From the NCBI RefSeq assembly GCF_040448685.1, contig NZ_CP159290.1, positions 1,736,001 through 1,800,000 on the forward strand: DNA of 64,000 bases, given 5' to 3'. The first letter of the stretch is position 1. Each line of letters begins with the position of its first letter. The translations under genes and the position numbers were made by a program. A model generated the notes under the pieces. That model saw only the letters and a list, made by a program, of their open reading frames with translations. It was not told where the DNA came from and searched no databases. This document shows, one piece after another, positions 37,020 to 45,407 of this stretch. The stretch is from Cellulosimicrobium sp. ES-005. Lineage in GTDB: Bacteria; Actinomycetota; Actinomycetes; Actinomycetales; Cellulomonadaceae.

Positions 37020-39224
37020 GTGACGCGGCCGGAGCAGCGCACGACGGCGGAGCCGGACACCCTCCTCCTGGAGGACCCGGCTCCGGCCGTCGTCCCCGGG
37101 CCGGACGGCACCGGCGACGCGGGCGCGGGGGACGGCGCGCCCGCGGGCCCGACGGTGACCGCGCCCCGCGTGCGGACGTCGCGCCTCGGGATCGTGGGGG
37201 TGTTCGTCGCAGCGGTCGTGGTCGCGGCGGTGCTCGCCGCCGTGCACCTCACCCAGGGCACGGCCGACGTCGGCCCGCTGGACCTGCTGCGCCTGGCGAC
37301 CGGGGGCGACGGCGTCGACCAGACGGTCGCCGTCCTCGTCGCCTCGCGCGTGCCCCGGCTGCTCGCGGGCCTCCTGCTGGGCGTCGCGCTCGGCGTCGCC
37401 GGTGCGGTGCTCCAGTCGGTCGCGCGCAACCCGCTCGCGTCGCCCGACACGCTCGCGGTCAACGCGGGCGCGTACCTGACGGTCGTGGTCGTCGCCGCGT
37501 TCGGCATCTCGATCCCGTTCTACCTCCAGGGCGGCCTCGCGTTCCTCGGTGGGCTCGCCGCGGCCGGGCTCGTGCTCGTCCTCGCGCGCGGCGGCGCCGA
37601 CGGCCCGACGCGCCTCGTGCTCGCCGGGTCGGCGATCATGCTCGCGCTGCACTCGCTGACGATGGTCCTCCTCGTGCTGTACGAGCAGGAGACGATGGGC
37701 CTGTTCGCGTGGGGGAGCGGGTCCATCGTCCAGTCGGGCACGCGCACGGTCTCGCTGGCGACGCCCGTCGTCGTGGTGGGCGTGCTCGCCGCCCTGCTCC
37801 TCTCGCGCCGTCTCGACCTCCTCGGGCTCGGGGACGACGCCGCGACCGTGCTCGGCGTCGACGTGCGCCGCACACGCGTCCTGTCCGTCCTCGTCGCGGT
37901 GCTCCTCGCCTCGATCGCGGTCACCGTCGCCGGGCCGGTCGGCTTCGTCGGTCTCGCGGCGCCCGTCGTCGCGCGGCTCGTCGCGCGTCGCGTGCCAGGG
38001 CTCGGCCGGCACGTGCTGCTCCTGCCGTTCGCGGCGATCGTCGGCGTGATCGTGGTCCTCGGCGCCGACGTCCTGCTCCGCCTGCTGCTGCCGGGCATGC
38101 TGTCCATCGCCGTGCCGACCGGCATCGTGACGACCGTCCTCGGCGCGGTCCTGCTCATCTGGCTCGCGCGGCGCCTGCGCGACTCCGGGCCGGCGTCGTC
38201 GCGCGGCGCGCACGGCGCGCTGAGCCGCCCGCGCTCGCGGCGGGCCGTGCTCGTGGTCGTCGCCGTGCTGGCGCTCGCCGTCGCCGCGGCCGCCGTCGCA
38301 GGCATGCTGCTCGGGGACCGGGTGGTGCTGCTGGGCGACGTGGCGAACTGGTGGAACGGCCTCTCCGGGCGCCACGTGACGTTCGTCCTCGACCAGCGCT
38401 TCCCGCGCGTCCTCGCCGCGCTCCTGGCCGGCGCGGCGCTCGCGCTCGCCGGCACGATCGTGCAGGCCGTGTGCCGCAACCCGCTCGCCGAGCCGAGCCT
38501 GCTCGGCGTCACGTCGGGCGCCGGGCTCGGTGCCGTGACGATGATCCTCCTCGTCCCCGGCGTCGGGATCTGGCCCATGTCCGCCGCCGCGGCGATCGGG
38601 GCGTTCGCGGTGTTCGGCCTCGTCTACGGGCTGTCCTACCGCGGCGGGCTCAGCTCGGACCGGCTCGTGCTCATCGGCATCGGCGCCCAGGCCGGGGTCA
38701 TGGCGCTCATCACGCTGCTCGTGGTCGTCGTCGCGCCGTGGGACGTGAACCTCGCGCTCACGTGGCTCTCGGGCTCGACGTACGGGCGCACGCTCGAGCA
38801 GCTCATCCCGGTCGCGTTCGCGCTGCTCGTGCTCACGCCGCTCACGGCGGTCTACCGCCGCGACCTCGACGTCCTGGCGCTCGACGACGACACCCCGCGC
38901 GTCCTCGGCGTCGCGCTCGACCGCACGCGCCTGCTCCTCCTCGCGGCCGCCGCGCTGCTCACGGCCGCCGCGGTGTGCGCCATCGGGGCGCTCGCGTTCG
39001 TGGGCCTCGTCGCGCCGCACGCCGCGCGGGCGCTGGTCGGTGCGCGGCACGGCCGGGTCGTCCCCGTCGCGATGCTGCTCGGCGCCCTCCTCGTGTCCGT
39101 CGCGGACACGCTCGGGCGCGTCGTCATCGCCCCCGAGCAGATCCCCGCGGGCCTCGGGACGGCGCTCCTGGGCGCGCCGTACTTCGTCTACCTGCTGTGG
39201 CGCAGCCGCGGCCGGGGAGCGTGA
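37020..39224 (+). CDS. Fused double FecCD-type siderophore permease
   Basis: A 734-aa membrane protein made of two FecCD permease units in tandem, as in FhuB. Unit 1 (about residues 60-385) shows RVPRLLAGLLLGVALGVAGAVLQSVARNPLASPDTLAVNAGA. Unit 2 (about 415-732) repeats RFPRVLAALLAGAALALAGTIVQAVCRNPLAEPSLLGVTSGAGLGA and the coupling loop GALAFVGLVAPHAARALVG. One polypeptide thus supplies both halves of the channel. About 60 polar residues precede the first helix. GTG 37020 follows GAGGA. Works with the adjacent ATPase and lipoprotein. Confidence 0.95.
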   Translation: MTRPEQRTTAEPDTLLLEDPAPAVVPGPDGTGDAGAGDGAPAGPTVTAPRVRTSRLGIVGVFVAAVVVAAVLAAVHLTQGTADVGPLDLLRLATGGDGVDQTVAVLVASRVPRLLAGLLLGVALGVAGAVLQSVARNPLASPDTLAVNAGAYLTVVVVAAFGISIPFYLQGGLAFLGGLAAAGLVLVLARGGADGPTRLVLAGSAIMLALHSLTMVLLVLYEQETMGLFAWGSGSIVQSGTRTVSLATPVVVVGVLAALLLSRRLDLLGLGDDAATVLGVDVRRTRVLSVLVAVLLASIAVTVAGPVGFVGLAAPVVARLVARRVPGLGRHVLLLPFAAIVGVIVVLGADVLLRLLLPGMLSIAVPTGIVTTVLGAVLLIWLARRLRDSGPASSRGAHGALSRPRSRRAVLVVVAVLALAVAAAAVAGMLLGDRVVLLGDVANWWNGLSGRHVTFVLDQRFPRVLAALLAGAALALAGTIVQAVCRNPLAEPSLLGVTSGAGLGAVTMILLVPGVGIWPMSAAAAIGAFAVFGLVYGLSYRGGLSSDRLVLIGIGAQAGVMALITLLVVVVAPWDVNLALTWLSGSTYGRTLEQLIPVAFALLVLTPLTAVYRRDLDVLALDDDTPRVLGVALDRTRLLLLAAAALLTAAAVCAIGALAFVGLVAPHAARALVGARHGRVVPVAMLLGALLVSVADTLGRVVIAPEQIPAGLGTALLGAPYFVYLLWRSRGRGA

Positions 39225-39285
39225 CGCGTCTCACCCTGCGGGGGCGGGATCCGAGGCTCGGACGGGTTGACCCCGGCGAGGGTGC

Positions 39286-39304
39286 GTAGGTTAGCCTCAC
39301 CTGT
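39286..39304 (+). promoter_or_regulatory. IdeR/DtxR iron box before the siderophore-interacting gene
   Basis: GTAGGTTAGCCTCACCTGT matches 15 of 19 consensus positions by my count and ends one base before GTG 39305. TAGCCT (39292-39297) is again 7 nt from the start codon, the same layout as at 34926-34944. Confidence 0.85.
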
Positions 39305-40297
39305 GTGAGCCAGACCGTCGTCGCACCCCGCACCCGAGCCCGTCGCCCCGTCGCCCGGGCGACCGCGCCGTGGCGCTTCTTCGACGTCGAGGTGGCCCGC
39401 GTCGAGCAGGTCTCGCCCAGCTTCCGCCGGTTCACGTTCACCGGCCCGGAACTCGACCTCTTCGGCGACCCCGGCCTCGACGTGCGGATCAAGTTCGTCC
39501 TTCCCGCGCCCGACGGCGGCTACGAGCACCTCGTGCGCGACGCCGAGTCCTGGTACGCCGCGTGGCGCGACCAGCCCGAGGAGCGCCGCAACCCGCTGCG
39601 CACCTACACGACCGTCGCGGTGCGCCCCGAGGCGCGCGAGGTCGACGTCGACGTCGTGCTGCACGGCGACGCCGGTCCCGCCTCGCGCTGGGCGCTCGCC
39701 GCGGAGGTCGGCACGCCGCTCGTCCTGCTCGGCCCGGACGCGACGTTCGACGGCCCTGCCGGCGGCATCGAGTTCCGCCCGCCGACGCGCCCCCACGCGC
39801 TCCTGCTCGCGGGCGACGAGACAGCGCTGCCCGCGATCGCCGCGATCTGCGAGGACCTGCCCGCCGACGCGTGGGGCGAGGTCTACGTCGAGGTGCCGCA
39901 CGGGGGCGACGCGCGCGACCTCGTCACGCCGCCCGGGGTGCGCGTGACGTTCCTCGCGCGCGACGACGTCCCCGGCGGTCCGCACGACGCGCACGGCGCG
40001 CGCCTCGTGCCCGCCGTCCAGGAGGCCGCCGCGCGCATCCTCGGCGCGGGCGTCCTCGGGACCGACCCGCCCGCCCAGTGCCGCACCGCCGAGGACCTCG
40101 AGGACGTCGACGTCGACGCGTCGATCCTCTGGGAGGTCCCCGGCCTGCTCGAGGAGGACACGGTCCTGTACGCGTGGCTCGCGGGCGAGGCGAGCGCGAT
40201 CAAGACCCTGCGCCGCCACCTCGTGACCGACCTCGGCGTCGACCGCCGCGCGGTCGCGTTCATGGGCTACTGGCGCGAGGGCCGCGCCGAGAGCTGA
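39305..40297 (+). CDS. Siderophore-interacting protein (ferric-siderophore reductase)
   Basis: A 330-aa flavin-dependent reductase of the SIP/ViuB type that releases iron from imported siderophores. The FAD-binding domain shows [26 protein letters not shown] and [17 protein letters not shown]. The NAD(P)H-side domain has [22 protein letters not shown] and, at the C-terminus, [38 protein letters not shown]. It has its own iron box and ends at a strong hairpin. It follows the permease, completing import and reduction in one iron-controlled locus. Confidence 0.95.
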   Translation: MSQTVVAPRTRARRPVARATAPWRFFDVEVARVEQVSPSFRRFTFTGPELDLFGDPGLDVRIKFVLPAPDGGYEHLVRDAESWYAAWRDQPEERRNPLRTYTTVAVRPEAREVDVDVVLHGDAGPASRWALAAEVGTPLVLLGPDATFDGPAGGIEFRPPTRPHALLLAGDETALPAIAAICEDLPADAWGEVYVEVPHGGDARDLVTPPGVRVTFLARDDVPGGPHDAHGARLVPAVQEAAARILGAGVLGTDPPAQCRTAEDLEDVDVDASILWEVPGLLEEDTVLYAWLAGEASAIKTLRRHLVTDLGVDRRAVAFMGYWREGRAES

Positions 40298-40314
40298 CGC
40301 GCTCCACGAGACGC

Positions 40315-40356
40315 GAGAAGTGGCCCCTCACCGAGCGCGGTGAGGGGCCACTTCTC
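40315..40356. terminator. U-less hairpin after the siderophore-interacting gene
   Basis: A perfect 19-bp stem (40315-40333 / 40338-40356) with a 4-nt loop. No T-run. It isolates the HelD family gene that follows from upstream transcription. Confidence 0.75.
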
Positions 40357-40460
40357 ACATCTCGGCCGGTGGTCGTGGCCGCACGGGCCGGGCCACCGCC
40401 CGTCGACGGCGGGAACGGAAAAGGAGGCCCAGCGGCCTCCCTCTCCAAGGTATAGCGCAC

Positions 40461-40485
40461 GGGGGGTCTTGCGGCAAGGGCCCCC
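40461..40485 (+). promoter_or_regulatory. Rifamycin-associated element (RAE)-like palindrome
   Basis: The core CTTGCGGCAAG (40468-40478) is flanked by GGGGG (40461-40465) and CCCCC (40481-40485), with two unpaired bases on each side. The RAE consensus as I recall it is the same core between G- and C-runs (GGGG-CTTGCGRCAAG-GCCCC), so the match is near-complete apart from short spacers. RAEs mark rifamycin-inducible resistance genes in actinobacteria. It lies 76 nt before the HelD family start. A TATAGC (40451-40456) just upstream might be the -10. Confidence 0.78.
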
Positions 40486-40561
40486 TGGGGGCGCAGAATC
40501 TCCGTTCGTGCGTGGGCCGTCGTCGGTCCGCGCCGTCCCGCTCGACCTCGGACCGGAGCTG

Positions 40562-42814
40562 ATGACGTTGCCCGACGCCCCCGTGACCGCCGACCGCACG
40601 ACCGACCCGACCGCCCGTCCGACCCCGGGCGCCGCCCAGACCTTCGATCTCCCCGAGCGGCTCGCCGCGAAGGCCGACCCCGCGCTCGTCGACGCCGACG
40701 AGCGGCACTTCGCCGCGATCGCGGCGAGCCTCGAGCACGCCGTCGCGGACCTCGCGCAGCGCCTCGACGCGGCGCGCCGCGCGCCCGGCGGGAGCGGGAC
40801 CGAGGCGCTCGAGCGCGACCAGGAGATCCACCGGCTCAGCGGCCGGCTCCGGCTGCTCCAGCGCTACGGCGTCGACCTGTGCCTGGGCCGCATGACGTTC
40901 GCCGACGGCTCCGCCCCGGTCTACGTCGGGCGCGTGGGCCTCACGGACCCGGCGGGGGAGCGGCTGCTCGTGGACTGGCGCTCGCCCGCCGCGGAGCCGT
41001 ACTTCGCCGCGACGCCCGCGCACCCGCTCGGCCTCGCGGCGCGGCGCCGCTACCGGTGGACGCGCGGTCGCGTCACGGACTACTGGGACGAGGAGCTCGT
41101 GCCCGACGGCGCGGGGTCGGGCGCGGCGCTCGACGACCAGTCGGCGTTCGTCGCGAGCCTCGGCGCGAGCCGCTCGCCGCGCATGCGCGACGTGCTCGGC
41201 ACGATCCAGGCCGACCAGGACGCGATCGTGCGCGCGGGCTCGCGGGGAGCGCTCGTCGTCGACGGCGGCCCCGGCACGGGCAAGACGGTCGTGGCGCTGC
41301 ACCGCGCCGCCTACCTGCTCTACGCCGACCCCCAGGTGGGCGGCGGGCACGGGGGCGTGCTCGTCGTCGGGCCGAGCCGCCCGTACCTCTCCTACGTCGC
41401 CGACGTGCTGCCCGGCCTCGGCGAGGAGGGCGTCCAGACGTGCACGCTGCGCGACCTCGTCCCCGAGGGCGCGACGGCGCGCGAGGAGCCCGACCCCGAG
41501 GTGGCCCGGCTCAAGGCGTCCGCCGCGCTCGTCGCGGCGATCGAGCCGGCCGTGCGCTTCTCCGAGCGGCCGCCCACCGAGGGCATGGAGGTCGAGACGC
41601 CGTGGGCCGACGTCTGGCTCTCCACCGCCGACTGGGCGGAGGCGTTCGAGTCCTCGGACCCCGGCACCCCGCACAACGAGGGGCGCGACGACGTCTGGGG
41701 CGCGCTCGTGGAGATCCTCGTCGACAAGGCGGTGGGCGAGGTCCCGGACCTCGACGCCGACGACGTGCGCCGCGCGCTGCGGGGCCATCGCGGGCTCGGC
41801 GCCGCGTTCGACCGCGCGTGGCCGCTCGTCGAGGCCACCGACCTCGTGGCCGACCTGTGGTCGGTGCCCGCCTACCTGCGGCTGTGCGCGCCGTCGCTCA
41901 CGCCCGAGGAGGTGCGCGCGCTCCAGCGCGCGGACGCGCACGCCTGGACGACGGCGGACCTGCCGCTGCTCGACGCCGCGCGGCAGCGCCTGGGCGACCC
42001 GGAGGCGTCGCGCCGCCGGCGCCGCAACGAGGCCGCCGCGGCGGCGGAGCGGGCCCGCATGGACGACGTCGTCGACCACCTCGTCGCGTCCGACGACAGC
42101 GAGCTCCTGGTCATGACGATGCTCAAGGGTCAGGACCTGCGCGACGCGCTCGTCGACGAGGGGGCGATGGTCACGGCCACGCCCGACCGGCTCGCCGGTC
42201 CGTTCGCGCACGTCGTCGTCGACGAGGCGCAGGAGCTCACCGACGCCGAGTGGCAGATGGTGCTCAGCCGCTGCCCGTCGCGCAGCGTCACGGTGGTCGG
42301 CGACCGGGCGCAGGCCCGCCACGGGTTCGCGGAGGGATGGCGCGAGCGGCTTCGGCGCGTCGGGTTCGACCGGGTCGCGGAGGCGTCGCTGAGCGTCAAC
42401 TACCGCACGCCGCAGGAGGTCATGGCGGCGGCGGAGCCCGTCATCCGGGCGGCGCTCCCGGACGCCAACGTCCCGACGTCGGTGCGCAGCACGGGCGTGC
42501 CGGTCGCCCACGGGGCGGTCGCGGACCTCGACGGGATCCTCGACGCGTGGCTCGCCGAGCACGCCGAGGGCACGGCCTGCGTGATCGGCGGCGCGGGGTC
42601 CGTCGCGGCGTCGACCGAGTCGGTCGCGGCGCGGCTCGGCGAGGACGGGGCGTCGCGCGTGCGGGTGCTCACGCCCGAGACGGCGAAGGGCCTCGAGTTC
42701 GACCTCGTCGTCCTCGTGGACCCGCAGGCGTTCGGCGACGGCGTCGAGGGCGCGGTCGACCGCTATGTCGCGATGACGCGCGCGACGCAGCGGCTCGTCG
42801 TCCTGGATCGCTGA
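40562..42814 (+). CDS. helR: HelR-like HelD family protein (RNA polymerase protection)
   Basis: A 750-aa HelD-type ATPase. N-terminal coiled coil (DERHFAAIAASLEHAVADLAQRLDAARR), VDWRSPAAEPYFAATPAHPLGL, Walker A GGPGTGKTVVALHRAAYLLY (about residue 235), Walker B VVVDEAQELTDAEWQMVLSRCP, VGDRAQARHGF, YRTPQEVMAA and C-terminal ETAKGLEFDLVVLVDP. HelR in Streptomyces dislodges rifamycins from RNA polymerase and sits behind an RAE; the RAE-like palindrome here makes that the best call. ATG 40562 follows GGAG; GTG 40509 is an alternative. The other HelD copy in the window lacks the element. The family call is firm, the rifamycin role is inferred. Confidence 0.85.
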   Translation: MTLPDAPVTADRTTDPTARPTPGAAQTFDLPERLAAKADPALVDADERHFAAIAASLEHAVADLAQRLDAARRAPGGSGTEALERDQEIHRLSGRLRLLQRYGVDLCLGRMTFADGSAPVYVGRVGLTDPAGERLLVDWRSPAAEPYFAATPAHPLGLAARRRYRWTRGRVTDYWDEELVPDGAGSGAALDDQSAFVASLGASRSPRMRDVLGTIQADQDAIVRAGSRGALVVDGGPGTGKTVVALHRAAYLLYADPQVGGGHGGVLVVGPSRPYLSYVADVLPGLGEEGVQTCTLRDLVPEGATAREEPDPEVARLKASAALVAAIEPAVRFSERPPTEGMEVETPWADVWLSTADWAEAFESSDPGTPHNEGRDDVWGALVEILVDKAVGEVPDLDADDVRRALRGHRGLGAAFDRAWPLVEATDLVADLWSVPAYLRLCAPSLTPEEVRALQRADAHAWTTADLPLLDAARQRLGDPEASRRRRRNEAAAAAERARMDDVVDHLVASDDSELLVMTMLKGQDLRDALVDEGAMVTATPDRLAGPFAHVVVDEAQELTDAEWQMVLSRCPSRSVTVVGDRAQARHGFAEGWRERLRRVGFDRVAEASLSVNYRTPQEVMAAAEPVIRAALPDANVPTSVRSTGVPVAHGAVADLDGILDAWLAEHAEGTACVIGGAGSVAASTESVAARLGEDGASRVRVLTPETAKGLEFDLVVLVDPQAFGDGVEGAVDRYVAMTRATQRLVVLDR

Positions 42815-42829
42815 CGATCTCCCGCCGAA

Positions 42830-42876
42830 CACGACATGGAGGTCGCCAAGGAGCCTATGGCGACCTCCATGTCGTG
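42830..42876. terminator. Bidirectional hairpin between helR and YbaK gene
   Basis: A perfect 19-bp stem (42830-42848 / 42858-42876) with a 9-nt loop between convergent genes; no T-run. Confidence 0.75.
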
Positions 42877-42894
42877 CTCGGCGGGTTGGGTGGG

Positions 42895-43476
42895 TCAGGC
42901 GACCGGGACGGCCAGGTCCTCGACGATCTCGACGCCGGGAAGGCGGCCCAGCAGGTCGCCGGGAAGCAGCAGCTTCGAGCGCCGCACGCCGCTGCCGACC
43001 AGGGCGAGCGCCCCGTCGGTCACGACGCGCGAGTCGACGAGCACGCGCCACCCGGCGGGCAGCCCGACGGGCGTGATGCCGCCGTACTCCATGCCGGACT
43101 CGGCCGTCGCGCGGTCGGTCGGCAGGAACGACGCCTTGCGCACGTCGAGCAGCTTGCGGATGCGGGTGTTGACGTCGGCGCGCGTGTGCGCGCGCACCAC
43201 GGCAGCGGCGACGCGCTCGTCGCCCGCCCGCGCGCCGCCGACGACGACGCAGTTCGCCGACGCCTCGACGGGCAGGTCGAACGCGGCGTTGAGCGTCGCG
43301 GTGTCGGCGAGGTCGGGGTCGATCTCCGTCACGGCGACGAGCGTCGCGACGTCCGGGTCGGCGTCGGCCCACCGGCGCAGCGCGTCGGCGGTCACGGGGG
43401 CGACGAGGTCGAGGTGGTCGAGGGCCGGCTCCCAGGTGAGAGAGCCGAGCGTGGGCAGGGTCGTCGGGGCGTCCAT
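42895..43476 (-). CDS. YbaK/prolyl-tRNA editing domain protein
   Basis: A 193-aa member of the YbaK/aminoacyl-tRNA deacylase family, stand-alone trans-editing proteins that hydrolyse mischarged tRNAs. Family features include ANCVVVGGARAGDERVAAAVVRAHTRADVNTRIRKLLDVRKASFLPTDRATAESGMEYGGITPVGLP, with the conserved Lys in RKLLDVRKASF and the GGITP loop. ATG 43476 follows AAGGA. The amino-acid specificity cannot be given. It ends at a shared hairpin opposite helR and lies 43 bp downstream of the YbhB-like gene, so the two are probably an operon. Confidence 0.87.
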   Translation of the reverse strand: MDAPTTLPTLGSLTWEPALDHLDLVAPVTADALRRWADADPDVATLVAVTEIDPDLADTATLNAAFDLPVEASANCVVVGGARAGDERVAAAVVRAHTRADVNTRIRKLLDVRKASFLPTDRATAESGMEYGGITPVGLPAGWRVLVDSRVVTDGALALVGSGVRRSKLLLPGDLLGRLPGVEIVEDLAVPVA

Positions 43477-43519
43477 GGGTCCTTCGGCTGTCGGGCGGGT
43501 GGCGAGCGGGTGGTCCGGG

Positions 43520-44080
43520 TCAGTCCGCGGCGCGGTACGTGACCGTGAGCGTCGCACGGGCCAGCGTGCGGAACAAGGCGTTGAAGGCGACGGCGGTCGG
43601 CGTCGCGTCCGGGCCGAGACCGGCGGCGTCGGCGAGGGAGTCGACGTCGAGGGCGTGCACGGCGAACACGTACCGGTGCGGGCGGTCCCCGGCGGGCGGT
43701 GCGGCGCCCGTGTAGCCGGGGGCGCCGCCGTCGTGCCGGACGTGGAACGCGCCGGCGGGCAGCCCGGAGCCGTCCGTCGCCCCGGCGCCCGCGGGCAGCG
43801 ACGTCACGGACGAGGGGACGTCGGCGACGGTCCAGTGCCAGAACCCCGCGGGCGTCGGGGCGTCGGGGTCGAAGCAGCTCACGACGAACGAGCGCGTGCT
43901 CTCCGGGAAGCCCGACCACGCGAGAGCCGGGGACCGGTTCTCGCCCTCGGCGGCGAACGCCCGGGGGAGCGGCTCGCCGTCGGAGAGGTCGGTGCTCGTC
44001 AGCGCGAAGGACGGCACGGCGGGCAGGAGGGAGTAGGGGTCGGGGGCCTGGGGTCGGGAGTCGAGGTTCACGTCGGCCAT
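43520..44080 (-). CDS. YbhB/YbcL family (Raf kinase inhibitor-like) protein
   Basis: A 186-aa phosphatidylethanolamine-binding-protein fold member. Visible motifs: [66 protein letters not shown] (the DPDAP and HW core of the ligand site) and the second half [24 protein letters not shown]. Length is normal. Cytoplasmic in this form (no signal). Ligand and function in bacteria are poorly known. ATG 44080 is preferred over an in-frame start 9 codons upstream. Confidence 0.9.
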   Translation of the reverse strand: MADVNLDSRPQAPDPYSLLPAVPSFALTSTDLSDGEPLPRAFAAEGENRSPALAWSGFPESTRSFVVSCFDPDAPTPAGFWHWTVADVPSSVTSLPAGAGATDGSGLPAGAFHVRHDGGAPGYTGAAPPAGDRPHRYVFAVHALDVDSLADAAGLGPDATPTAVAFNALFRTLARATLTVTYRAAD

Positions 44081-44226
44081 GGACCCATCGTGCCGAACCG
44101 GCCGCACCGTGGCACGCCCGCCGGATCAGGTTCAGGTAGAGGTCGAAGGTCGGGGCGAACCTTCGAGGAGAGGTCGAGGGTTTGCCCGGGCATCCGGGAC
44201 GAAGCCGACGGCTCTCACCTGCGGAG

Positions 44227-44279
44227 TTGACACCCCGCAGCGTCGGTCGTTCACTGGAAGTGTTCGAACGTCTGTTCGA
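44227..44279 (+). promoter_or_regulatory. SOS promoter and LexA box of the mutasome operon
   Basis: Perfect LexA box TCGAACGTCTGTTCGA (44264-44279) of the actinobacterial type CGAAC-N4-GTTCG. Upstream, consensus -35 TTGACA (44227-44232), a 17-bp spacer and TTCACT (44250-44255) as -10. The box would cover about +2 to +18. The leader to ATG 44361 is about 100 nt. Confidence 0.85.
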
Positions 44280-44360
44280 ACGAAGGGTGGGTGCAGAACG
44301 ACGCCCCCAGCAGTCGACGCGCGGTGCGCGTCCCGTCCGAGCAGCATCCCGGGAGGCGAG

Positions 44361-45407
44361 ATGACCCTTCTCGCCGACCCCGCCGAACGGGCGGGGGCAC
44401 CAGGCCCGACGGCTGCGGCCGTCGACAAGGCCGAGCGCGCCCGCGCCGTCCTGCGCCGTGCGGAGGAGCGTACGGGCGTCCGCCGACACCGTCCCGTCGT
44501 CGCCCCCGCAGCCCCGGAACCGCGCACCGCCTCCGCCGCACCGGCCGTCGTCCCGCGCGCCGGGACTGCTCTCCTCGCCGAGGTCGCCCCGCTCGCGGAC
44601 GCCGCCGTGTCGCCGGTCGTGCGACCCGCCCCCGCGCTGCCCGACCCTCCGGCGCGCTCCCGCGGCCGCCGCGTCGCGATGCGGGACACGAACCGGGACG
44701 CGATCCCGGACGAGCGGGTGTGGCCGGTGCACGACGCGCTCGCGCCGCTCCTCCCGCTCGGCGCCCTGCAGCGCGGCACCGTGCTGGCGGTGCGCGGCTC
44801 GACGAGTCTCCTGCTCGCGCTCGTCGCGCGGCCGTCGCGGGCCGGGGCGTGGACCGCCGCCGTCGGGTTCCCCGCGGTCGGGCTGCTCGCGGCCGCCGAC
44901 GCCGGCGCCGACCTCGACCGCGTCGTGCTCGTCCCGCGGCCCGGCCCGGACGCGGCGCTCGCGATCTCGGCGCTCGTCGACGGCCTGGACGTCGTGGTCG
45001 TCGGGCCCGACGCCGCCCTCACCGACCCCGACCGACGGCGCCTGGCCGCGCGGGCGCGCGAGCGCGGGGCGCTGCTCGTCGCCGCGGGGACGTGGCCGGG
45101 CGCGCACGTCGCGCTCACCGTGACGGGCGGCGGCTGGTCCGGGGCGGACCGCGGGGCGGGCTGGCTGCGCCGTCGCACCCTCGTCGTCGAGCGCGCGGGC
45201 CGCGGGGGAGCCGCGCGCCCCGCGCGGCTCGAGGTCGAGCTCCCGCTCGTCCACGAGGACTGGCCCGCGTTCCTCGCCGAGGACGCCCGCGGCACCCGGC
45301 CCGCGGCCGGGGCCGGCGCCACCGTGGCCGAGACCGCCGTGACCGCCCACGAGACTGCCCGGGCCGACGACCCCGACCGGCCCTCCCGGCTCCGGCTCGT
45401 CGGATGA
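44361..45407 (+). CDS. imuA': ImuA' mutasome accessory protein
   Basis: A 348-aa RecA/SulA-like accessory factor of the damage-inducible mutasome. The core VWPVHDALAPLLPLGALQRGTVLAVRGSTSLLLALVARPS has a degenerate phosphate loop with no GKT, as in other ImuA' proteins. A RecA-fold stretch follows (AAADAGADLDRVVLVPRPGPDAALAISALVDGLDVVVVGP). The first 100 and last 50 residues are low-complexity. ATG follows GGGAGG. It is the first gene of the SOS-boxed unit, and its stop overlaps imuB (ATGA). ImuA' is needed for the mutagenic activity of ImuB and DnaE2 in mycobacteria. Confidence 0.88.
   Translation: MTLLADPAERAGAPGPTAAAVDKAERARAVLRRAEERTGVRRHRPVVAPAAPEPRTASAAPAVVPRAGTALLAEVAPLADAAVSPVVRPAPALPDPPARSRGRRVAMRDTNRDAIPDERVWPVHDALAPLLPLGALQRGTVLAVRGSTSLLLALVARPSRAGAWTAAVGFPAVGLLAAADAGADLDRVVLVPRPGPDAALAISALVDGLDVVVVGPDAALTDPDRRRLAARARERGALLVAAGTWPGAHVALTVTGGGWSGADRGAGWLRRRTLVVERAGRGGAARPARLEVELPLVHEDWPAFLAEDARGTRPAAGAGATVAETAVTAHETARADDPDRPSRLRLVG

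Noticed and set aside
40481-40491. CCCCC-T-GGGGG as an alternative attenuator hairpin downstream of the RAE-like core
   Set aside because: A one-base loop cannot form in RNA, so a mutually exclusive switch is not supported.
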